Shown here: in pieces, positions 34,301 to 42,643 of the stretch
Numbering within the stretch: position 1 is the stretch's first letter
How the letters are laid out: every line of letters starts with the position of its first letter
Origin: Anaeramoeba ignava
Lineage: Eukaryota; Metamonada; Anaeramoebidae
Direction: 5' to 3'
DNA length: 64,000 bases
Assembly (NCBI GenBank): GCA_028826165.1
Contig: JAPDFW010000092.1
Coordinates: 434,001 to 498,000, forward strand
The notes under the pieces: model-generated
What the model was told of the DNA's origin: nothing
Database searches by the model: none
What the model saw: the letters and a program-made list of their open reading frames with translations, nothing else
Made by a program: the position numbers and the translations under genes

Positions 34301-37300
34301 TCCCTTGCTGGATCTAAGTCTAACATGCCTAGTGATATTCTCTCCAAGAGCTCTTATGCTCTCTATTGCGCTGTCTGAGAACCGCATTTTCCAGTCGTGT
34401 TTTCCTTTCAATTTTCCACTCGAATCGAGTTCAAGTCCCATTGACTTTGTGATCAGCTCAAGAAAGAACGCTGCAGGATTAACATATTCATTACCTTCCG
34501 CACGGATCTCCTCTCCGCCTTTCTCATGCGCTTCAATATCGCGCGCAAGTATCTGGTTCCATTGCGCAGGGATTTCTATATAAACTTTTTTTTGCGAGTC
34601 TCGATCGTCGAAAATAAAATCGCTATAAGTCCGTAAAACATCGCATTCTTTCTCGTCCTGAAGAAGAGATATCTGATACGCAACACGCGCAAATGTCGCA
34701 AACGCTTCTGCTCGAATGCGTTGTGTCATCTTCTGTTCGTCTTCATTGTCCTCGTTTTCGTTGTTTTCTGGTTCGCAAATAAGTTTGACCAGAAGATTCA
34801 GTAAAACTGCCGAGAAATGCACAAGGATTTCTCCAATCTCCTCTGCATGAGCACGGAGTTGGATCATTGTTTCAACGAGTTTTGTTTTTCCGCCCTGTGC
34901 ATAATTGCGGAAGCCTTGGAAAAAGGCGATTACATGGGGATTTTGGGGATAAACTGAAGATTCAACTTTGACTTGAACTTGCAAAAAGTTTTTTTGTTTT
35001 TCCTGCATGACAAGCTCAGGAGAGGACAAGTACCCAGAGACCGGCAAAGCAACACCGATTGGGAGAGTGTATTCTCCGTCGATCATAAACTGTTTGTGGA
35101 ATACAGGCATTGCACAGTGACCAAACGGTCCCTCGGATTTTTTTTGTTTTTTGAGCTTGCAATTGACGTGATAGAGCGAAAACAAGACATGATGTTGCGG
35201 GGTTAAATGAAGAGGAAGAAGAATCTTGATCTCGTCATAAAGCTTAGGCTTTCGGTTATGGTACTGCACTGCTGTCAACTGGTGGTCCATAAACCGTTTC
35301 TGTAAAACGTTCCCGTAAAAAACTGTTAGTCCTTCGCTGTGGAGATCCGTATCGTTCTCCTTCATCTGGAGCTTGATGCTGATGTTCCGAGCCGAACTTC
35401 CCTTCACATTTGCGATGTTCAACTGTCGCAGATAAATATACATGTTGTTGACATACTCCATTTTAGGAACAAGCGGTTTTTCAATCGGAAAACTTTCTAT
35501 TTCTCGCACTGGAATTGCTTGTCTTGTTTTTGTCTGATCCTTTTCCTGCTGCTCTTTGTTCTCTTTTCCTTTTATTTTCACAGTACGCAAACTTGTGTCA
35601 ACAACTATATTTTCTTCGTGAATTTTTTGTTCCAATTCTTTTTCGAACTGGTGAATTTTGAACAGCAATGTTCCGTTAAGAAGGTTTGGTTTCTTTGGTG
35701 TTGATTTCTTGTCCGTCATCAAAGAAATCATCTGTTCTTCGCTCATATCTTCTCTTGCTCTGTAAAATCCTTCCATTTTTTGTGTTTCTGTGCTTCGGAA
35801 TGTTTCTTCTAATGTGTTGTTTTTCATGTCATATTGAAATAATGGAAATACTGACCATCCCACTGTTTGACGATATTTGGATAATCTTTGACAAGTTTCT
35901 TGCACTTTTGCTTTTAGTTTGTTTAATGCTTTTCCTTTTGTTGGTAACTTTATTTTCAAATTTTAATTTTCAAAATGAATTTTAATTTCAAAATTAATTT
36001 TCAAAATGAATTTTAATTTTAAATTAATTTTAATTTTAATTTTAATTTTAATTTTCATTTTAATTTTAAAATGAATTTTAATTTTAATTTTAATTTTAAT
36101 TTTAATTTTAATTTTAATTTTAATTTTAATTTTAATTTTAATTTTAAATTTCAAAATGAATTTTAATTTTAATTTTAATTTCAATTTCAAAATGAATTTT
36201 AATTTTAATTTTAATTTTAATTTTAATTTTAATTTTAAATTTAATTTTAATTTTAATTTTCAAAATGAATTTTAATTTTAATTTTAATTTTAATTTTAAT
36301 TTTAATTTTAATTTTAATTTTAATTTTAATTTTAAATTTAATTTCAAAAAATGAATTTTAATTTTAATTTTAATTTTAATTTTAATTTTAATTTTAATTT
36401 TAATTTAAATTTCAAAATGAATTTTAATTTTAATTTTAATTTTAATTTTAATTTTAATTTCAAAATGAATTTCAATTTCAAAATTAATTTTAATTTTATT
36501 TGTTTACTCCCTTAGAATAAGTCTCAATAAACGAATCATAACTTCCTTGTAAAATCTTTTCAATAACTAAAACAAGATAAATTGAATTTGAAGGTTGAGC
36601 TACTTGAAATATCGCCTTTTTTGGCATTGTTACATAATCAAGATTCTCAGTTTTTTGTAAAACAAATCGATTAAATTTTTCTGGATTTAATTCAAACCGA
36701 AAATTTTCAGAAATTTTCTTTTTTTTAGAAGTATCAAATAAAAAAAGGATGCAATAAAAAGGTTCAATTTGTTCTTGAGTAATCATTTTCAATTCAATTG
36801 GTTCAATAATAAATCGATAAGCTTCTGGTTCTCCAAATGGTTTTGTTGGCTGTCGAGAATCACCTATTTGATTCTCAATATCAATATCACTGAATAAATG
36901 GAACAAATTACGTGATTTTTCTTGTCGAATATTTGAATTTTTTTTAAATGCTTCTTTTGTTGGCTTTAAATTAAGTATTTCGTTATTTAATTCTTCTTTT
37001 TTCACTTCAACTTGCTTTAAATTCTTTTCATCTTCATTTTCATTTGTTGAAAATTGATATTTTTCTAATGAAATGTAATTCTCATCAGTTTTTCTTGATT
37101 CTAAATAATCAATTTCAAATTTTTCTGGTTCAATTTTTTCTCTTTCTTGAGTTGGGATAGTGTTTTGATATCTTCGATATTTTCTATTTAAAGATACCCA
37201 ATCTGAATAAAATGTTTTAGCACATTCTTGGTGATATAAAGAAGATTCATCAAAACGGGTCTATTTTAAATATTAATTTAAATATTAATTTAAATATTAA

Positions 37301-37975
37301 TTTAAATATTAATTTAAATATTAATTTAAATATTATTATAAATATTAATTTAAATATTAGTTTAAATATTAATTTAAATATTAATTTAAATATTAATTTA
37401 AATATTAATTTAAATATTAATTTAAAATATTAATTTAAATATTAATTTAAATATTAATTTAAAATATTAATTTAAATATTAATTTAAATATTAATTTAAA
37501 TATTAATTTAAATATTAATTTAAATATTAATTTAAATATTAATTTAAATATTAATTTTAAATATTAATATAAATATTAATTTAAATATTAATATAAATAT
37601 TAATTTAAATATTAATTTAAATATTAATTTAAATATTAATTTAAATATTAATTTAAATATTAATTTAAATATTGATTAAAATATTAATTTAAATATTAAT
37701 ATAAAATATTAATTTAAATATTAATTTAAATAATTTAAATATTAATTTAAATTAATAAATAATTAAAAAAATAAAATGTGGTAAATTTTATTTACAGTAT
37801 CTTCTTCAATTCTTAACTCCCTTTTGATTTGTTGAACTTCAATATGATCATCGGGAAAAACTGTAATTTCTGGTAATGGATCCTTTTTCATTGATAATGA
37901 TTTAATTTCAGAATCATAATCCTGTTTAAAAGTTTTTTTTGTTTCTTCTGTTTTAATTTCTAATTGTTGAGTCAT
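31354..37975 (-). CDS. DOCK-family Rho GEF (zizimin/DOCK-C/D type)
   Basis: Three exons, 37975-37796, 37260-36508 and 35947-31354, give about 1,840 residues when one inserted base is discounted. Exon 2 holds the N-terminal DOCK-C/D region (FYSDWVSLNRKY; FRFELNPEKF; IYLVLVIEKILQG). Exon 3 has the C2/DHR-1 lipid-binding domain (YVNNMYIYLRQLNIANVKGSSARNI; TAVQYHNRKP; LLPLHLTPQHHVLFSLYHV), a long helical middle, and the catalytic DHR-2 (EAQVELYSLLIPIYK; GAYFRVAFFGTKFG; FVYRE; YLQVTALTPYF; and AVNVGPFEICKVFL, the nucleotide-sensor helix). DOCK proteins exchange GDP on Rac or Cdc42. The frame breaks at CCCC (32533-32536): read as CCC, it joins the start of DHR-2 smoothly. Exon 3 is clearly richer in G+C than its neighbours. 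Confidence 0.9.
35948..36507 (-). repeat. 560-bp intron of AAAATT hexamers
   Basis: DOCK intron 2, GTAAAC to AAAG on the minus strand. The body is (TTTTAA)n on the plus strand, interrupted about eight times by TTTCAAAATGAATTTTAA. Confidence 0.88.
37261..37795 (-). repeat. 535-bp intron of TTAATTTAAATA 12-mers
   Basis: DOCK intron 1, GTAAAT to AATAG on the minus strand. The body is a near-perfect 12-bp unit AATTTAAATATT, which is nearly its own reverse complement. Confidence 0.9.
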
Positions 37976-38099
37976 CAGTTTGTTTTCTTTTTGAAAATTA
38001 AAAAAAAAAAAATGAAATAAAAAAATGAAAAAAACATTCCAAAATAAAATTTTTTTTTTTGCTTTTTTTTATTTCAAGAAAATTAAACATTAATCTCTT

Positions 38100-38330
38100 T
38101 TCCAATTTATTTTAAATTGATTATAAATTGATTTAGAAATTGATATTGAAATTGATTTAGAAATTGATTTAGAAATTGATTTAAAAATTGATTATAAATT
38201 GATTTAGAAATTGATTTATAAATTTGTTTATAAATTTGTTTATAAATTTGTTTGTAAATTTGTTTATAAATTGATTTAGAAATTGATTTAGAAATTGATA
38301 TTGAAATTGATTTAGAAATTGATTTATTGG
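38100..38330. repeat. AAATTGATTTAG / AAATTTGTTTAT array, left part
   Basis: 12-bp units (TTGATTTAGAAA, TTTGTTTATAAA). The same family resumes at 40555-41240 on the far side of the recombinase element. Minus-strand frames of Lys/Ser/Ile or Asn/Gln/Phe repeats starting with an ATG at 38343 are probably not a gene. Confidence 0.8.
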
Positions 38331-38438
38331 ACCCTGAAGCCATAAATAAATGAATCTAAAAAAAAAATTATAGTTCCGAAAAAAAAGGAGAAATTCTCTT
38401 TTTGAATTAAAATCAATAAAATTTGGTTGGTTCAATTT

Positions 38439-38552
38439 GAGAGAGAGTTATAAAAAATTTATAGCCCATGTACTTTGAGGGGGTATACCTACAATAACAT
38501 TTCAATTTATTTCGTAGTAACTATAAATTGCTCAGTCATCATTTCCCTAAAT
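38439..38552. repeat. 114-bp direct repeat, copy 1
   Basis: Begins GAGAGAGAGTTATAAAAAAT and ends CATCATTTCCCTAAAT. Nearly identical to 38642-38755 (one visible difference, GTAGTAACT against GTAATAACT), offset 203 bp. Contains GGTATACC (a palindrome) and inverted AATTTATAG / CTATAAATT halves. Confidence 0.9.
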
Positions 38553-38641
38553 TAAAAAAATACTTAATTCTCCTTTTATTTTCTTTTTTTTATTTGTCTC
38601 ACACTTAATTTCCAATAAAAAAATTTTCATTGATTCAGTTC

Positions 38642-38755
38642 GAGAGAGAGTTATAAAAAATTTATAGCCCATGTACTTTGAGGGGGTATACCTACAATAA
38701 CATTTCAATTTATTTCGTAATAACTATAAATTGCTCAGTCATCATTTCCCTAAAT
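38642..38755. repeat. 114-bp direct repeat, copy 2
   Basis: Second copy of the repeat at 38439-38552, ending 75 bp before the recombinase ATG. It may hold the recombinase promoter or recombination sites (inference). Confidence 0.9.
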
Positions 38756-38829
38756 CAAAAAAGTTCCATCATCATTGGAGTTTAAAAAAAAAAAATTCTT
38801 TTCTAATATTTATTTTTCTTTTACAAAAA

Positions 38830-40224
38830 ATGAGTGAACAGATTTCACTGGAAAAACCTTCCGAAAATCAAAGATTTAGGGAGGTTAGTGACCAAGAAAT
38901 TGAGCATGCACAAACCAACGCTACTCCGTCGAATACTAACAGATCAACAGATACATGGATAAAAGTATGGGAACAATATGCAAAGCAATTTGAATTACCA
39001 ATGGATTTTTCTCTTCTTGATTCTGAGACTCTTCAAATGCATTTATCTAAACTGATCCTCCAACTTAAAACTCAGGATGAACAAGAATATTCCTCTTCAT
39101 CAATTTATTACTGCGCAGCTGGCTGGAATCGGTTTCTGAAGGAACATGATTTCAAAGCGAAAAGACCCGAGAGAAGCCTTCTTCAGGGAAGAGAATTTTG
39201 GAAATTTCAAAACATCCTTCATTATAAGATGAAAATCTTAGATGATTTGGGGAAAGGAGAAAAGAAACATTATGAACCAGTTACCTTAGAAGAATTTCAA
39301 GCATTAAAAGCAACTTTTAATATTTCGGAACCTCGAGGACTTATTGGAACTTTAATACTGCAATTCGGAATTTTCTGCGCGTTCAGGGGGGGAGATTATT
39401 GGAGATTAAAAATGGGGAATGTGACTTTGAAAAAAGATCAACAAGAGTATTTTGAAATTCGTTTATTCCGAGAAAAAAATAACCAAAGAGGATTAAAAGG
39501 AAAACATCAAAAATCAAGAGTGACTTATATCATGGATCCATTAGCTGTACAAAATTTAAAAAACTATTTAGCTCAACGGCTTCCCCAGAATAATGAACGT
39601 TTTTTTCTTGGAATAAATGGCTCCAAAAAAAGGGTGCATCCATTCAAGAATCAGGCTATGGGTAAGAACACATTAAGAAAGATCTTACAGGAAGCTTGTA
39701 AAAAAGCAAAGATTCAAAAGAAGATTACGCTCCATTCTTTGAGAACTACTTGTATTACTTGGCTCAATAAAATGGCTGAATCTACTTCAAGAATTCAATT
39801 ATTATCAGGTCATAAATGTATCGATTCAGTGCAAAATTATAATCATGCCCAAGAAGATATCAAAAAAGAATTAGCAAATAAACTGACTGACTTGATCACC
39901 CCTGCTGAAAGCACGAAGCAGATTTCAGAGCAAACTAAGGATAATTCAGAACAAACTAAGGATAATTCAGAGCAAACTAAGGATAATTCAGAACAAACTA
40001 AGGATAATTCAGAACAAACTAAGGATAATTCAGAACAAACTAAGGAGAAATTGTCGCTTCATTCAAGAAAACACTCCAATCCAGAATTCAAAAAGAAAGA
40101 TGATCATTCACTCGCTATTTCCCAAACTGATTTGACTCTCGATTCTTTGGGAACTATTTTCTCTCGGTGCCACATTCGAAATGTGGATATTTACTTTAGT
40201 TCAAAAAGATCCAAACAAAATTGA
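38830..40224 (+). CDS. tyrosine recombinase (Crypton-like)
   Basis: 464 residues from the ATG at 38830; the frame is open further upstream but the added part is low complexity and has no ATG. A core-binding-like N-terminal half (WIKVWEQYAKQF ... YYCAAGWNRFLKEH) leads into the catalytic domain. The tyrosine-recombinase set is complete: Arg186 (AFRGGDYWRL), His302-X-X-Arg305 (LHSLRTT), His328 (LSGHK) and nucleophile Tyr337 (VQNYNH), with Lys224/226 near the beta-hairpin position. The pattern resembles Crypton and related eukaryotic recombinases more than phage integrases. The C-terminus has six copies of a seven-residue QTKDNSE repeat (21 bp each), then a Ser/Lys-rich tail. Full-length and open, so possibly active. 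Base composition is higher in G+C than the flanks. Confidence 0.88.
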   Translation: MSEQISLEKPSENQRFREVSDQEIEHAQTNATPSNTNRSTDTWIKVWEQYAKQFELPMDFSLLDSETLQMHLSKLILQLKTQDEQEYSSSSIYYCAAGWNRFLKEHDFKAKRPERSLLQGREFWKFQNILHYKMKILDDLGKGEKKHYEPVTLEEFQALKATFNISEPRGLIGTLILQFGIFCAFRGGDYWRLKMGNVTLKKDQQEYFEIRLFREKNNQRGLKGKHQKSRVTYIMDPLAVQNLKNYLAQRLPQNNERFFLGINGSKKRVHPFKNQAMGKNTLRKILQEACKKAKIQKKITLHSLRTTCITWLNKMAESTSRIQLLSGHKCIDSVQNYNHAQEDIKKELANKLTDLITPAESTKQISEQTKDNSEQTKDNSEQTKDNSEQTKDNSEQTKDNSEQTKEKLSLHSRKHSNPEFKKKDDHSLAISQTDLTLDSLGTIFSRCHIRNVDIYFSSKRSKQN

Positions 40225-40235
40225 TCTTTTTTCAA

Positions 40236-40237
40236 TT

Positions 40238-40289
<52 letters not shown>

Positions 40290-40327
40290 GATTTTCTTTC
40301 TGGTTTTTTTTTTTTTTTTTTTTTTTT
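40236..40327. repeat. TTTC microsatellite and poly(T)
   Basis: About 13 copies of TTTC (40236-40289), then a T tract of about 24 (40304-40327), just downstream of the recombinase stop codon. Confidence 0.9.
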
Positions 40328-40383
40328 ATTTTCACTCTTCAGGTCCAATAAATTGGTTATTGCCTTCTAAAAACTCAAATTTC

Positions 40384-40521
40384 GGAATTTATAGTCTGAC
40401 TTAAAAATTTTTCTTTTTTCTTACACTCGTCTCCGACTCGTTGGAAAAATTGTTTATTGCCCTCGTCTCCGACTCGGGGCAATAAATGGAGAAAAATTTT
40501 TTCGTCAGTGCTATAAATTCC
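40384..40521. mobile_element. 138-bp foldback (MITE-like) element
   Basis: The left arm GGAATTTATAGTCTGAC plus TTAAAAATTTTTC (40384-40413) is the inverted, imperfect copy of 40491-40521, which ends GTGCTATAAATTCC. Inside are two direct copies of CTCGTCTCCGACTCG (40426-40440 and 40462-40476). The second sits in a TATTGCCC...GGGGCAATA hairpin. It is G+C-rich for the region. The AATTTATAG / CTATAAATT ends also occur inside the 114-bp repeats upstream of the recombinase. Confidence 0.6.
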
Positions 40522-40554
40522 TTATTTTCATTTTTAGAAATCAATAACCTATAC

Positions 40555-41240
40555 TTATAAATTTGTTTATAAATTGATTATAAATTGATTTAGAAATTGA
40601 TTTTAAATTTGTTTATAAATTTGTTTATAAATTTGTTTGTAAATTTGTTTATAAATTGATTTAGAAATTGATTATAAATTGATTTAGAAATTGATTTAGA
40701 AATTGATTTATAAATTGATTTAGAAATTGATTATAAATTTGTTTATAAATTTGTTTATAAATTTCTTAATAAATTTGTTTATAAATTTATTAAAAATTTC
40801 TTAATAAATTTGTTTATAAATTTGTTTAGAAATTGATTATAAATTGATTATAAATTGATTATAAATTGATTTATAAATTGATTTAGAAATTGATTATAAA
40901 TTTGTTTATAAATTGATTTAGAAATTGATTTAGAAATTGTTTATAAATTTGTTTATAAATTTGTTTATAAATTTGTTTATAAATTTGTTTGTAAATTTGT
41001 TTATAAATTTGTTTATAAATTTGTTTATAAATTTGTTTATAAATTTGTTTATAAATTTGTTTGTAAATTTGTTTATAAATTTGTTTGTAAATTTGTTTAT
41101 AAATTTGTTTGTAAATTTGTTTGTAAATTTGATAATAAATTTCTTAATAAATTTGTTAATAAATTCTTTTGTAAATTTGTTTGTAAATTTGTTTGTAAAT
41201 TTGTTTAATAAATTTCTTTGTAAATACATAATTCTAATAA
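40555..41240. repeat. AAATTGATTTAG / AAATTTGTTTAT array, right part
   Basis: Same 12-bp family as 38100-38330, here dominated by TTTGTTTATAAA after about 40935. Plus-strand Phe-Ile-Asn-Leu frames and their minus-strand counterparts are artefacts of the 12-bp period. Confidence 0.85.
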
Positions 41241-41247
41241 GCTCAAA

Positions 41248-42565
41248 TTAATTATTGTTATTATTTAATTTTAGAATTTCTTCCCACTCTTTTTTGAGTT
41301 CTTGTTTAGAAAGATTCATAGAATTTACTGCTGGATTCGATAAAGAAATTTTCTTTTTAACATTCCAATCAGAACCATTAGAAAAACAAGGAAAAGAAAA
41401 AACCATTCCCTTTTCAACACCATACTCACCCTTAGAATAAACACCAACAGAAGTGAGTTTATTTGTAGGATTTACAATCCAATCATTTATTTGATCACAA
41501 GTAGCTTTTGCTATTGAAATATAATTTGGAGATTTTTTCTTCTGTTGAATCAATTGAGTTCTTTCATTAAATTTATTCACAAAGTCATTTTGTTCACTTT
41601 CAGATTCAGAATTCACAAATTTTTGCTCTTCTCCATTCTGAATATAACAAGCATTCGAGAAATCAGGGAATTTTGTTAAACTTGAATTATGTCCCCAAAC
41701 AAAAATATCTTGGATTGATTCGGGATGAACAAGAAATTTTTTGGATAAAACAGTTTTCGCTCGATTTTCTTCAAGACGCATCATTGAGAAAAATATTTCT
41801 TTTTGGAATAGAAGGCGCCTCTTCCAAACAAATTCTGCACATTGTGTTGGAATGAGGACCAACAACTACTGCTCGAAAATCTTGGTTCACTTTTTTTGAA
41901 ATTGCATTTCCATATGTTTTAAATAAAATTGCATTTTCTTTTAAATGATCCAAATCGTTTTTTTTTTCATCTTCTTTATAAGGCTCAATTAAAAATGCAA
42001 AATCACATCCATCAAAAGCTTCTTCTGCATTGCTTGTTGGCAATATCTGCTTCACAGAAGAATATGCGCAATCTTGTATTTCCATAACAATTCCGTTGAG
42101 TTTTTTTTCGTTCTCTTTTTGATCTAGCAAATGAATTGCTAAAGGAGTGTCTGTGAAAAGGTTTCCTCCAATAACTTGAAAAATTAGTGAATATGCCAAT
42201 GGATTTGTTGCGTTTGTAAAGCAAATGTGAATTAAATCTGGAAACTCCACAAACTTACTAAATTCAAATTCATTTTCATTTTCATTTACATTTTGATTTT
42301 CATTTTCATTTTCATTTTGATTTTCATCTTTTCCTTTATCGTCTTTGTTGTCAATGTTGTCTTTATTATATTTTCCTTTATCGTCTTTATTGTCAATGTT
42401 ATCTTTATTGTCTTTATCATCTTTATTGTCAATGTTGTCTTGATTATCTTGATCATCTTTATTGTCTTTGCCTTTTTTATACTGCTTATAAAAAACAGTT
42501 ACAAAAACTACTGCATTAATTGCAAAACATGTATAAGCAATTTTTTTTTGTAAATCATGTGACAT
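41248..42565 (-). CDS. membrane-anchored malate dehydrogenase-like protein, active site degraded
   Basis: 438 residues when one extra base in an A-run (plus strand 41789-41793) is discounted. The start is ATG 42565. Residues ~9-27 form one transmembrane helix (IAYTCFAINAVVFVTVFY), followed by a ~70-residue Asp/Asn/Lys linker, then a cytosolic-type malate dehydrogenase fold: PLAYSLIFQV, VMEIQDCAYSSV, RAVVVGPHSNTMC, APSIPKRN, MMRLEENRAK, VWGHNSSLTKFPD, KATCDQINDW, GVYSKGEYGV. Family-critical positions are lost: the Gly-rich NAD loop reads FTNATNP, the mobile loop lacks both substrate Arg residues (EPYKEDEKKNDL), Asp of the LDHNR motif is Glu, and the WGNH catalytic His is shifted (WGHN). I infer a pseudoenzyme tethered to a membrane. 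Confidence 0.82.
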
Positions 42566-42643
42566 TTTATGTTTCTTTTTTTTTTCTTTTTAATTTAAGA
42601 AAAAAATGAAAAAATGAAAAAAAAAATTTTTTTTTATTGAATT

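Larger units (their letters stand above)
38322..40353. mobile_element. candidate Crypton-like tyrosine-recombinase element (~2.0 kb)
   Basis: The left edge ATTTATTGGACCCTGAAG (38322-38339) is the inverted copy, with one extra base, of CTTCAGGTCCAATAAAT at 40337-40353. Between them lie two 114-bp direct repeats and a tyrosine-recombinase gene. The surrounding DNA on both sides is the same 12-bp repeat family (38100-38330 and 40555-41240), as expected if the element inserted into an existing array. Classical Cryptons lack terminal inverted repeats, so the ends are tentative. The recombinase gene is well supported; the element boundaries are inference. Confidence 0.6.

Noticed and set aside
38107-38343. 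Minus-strand ORF starting MASGSNKS
   Set aside because: It starts with an ATG at the recombinase element's left inverted repeat, but the body is the 12-bp repeat array. I treat it as chance.
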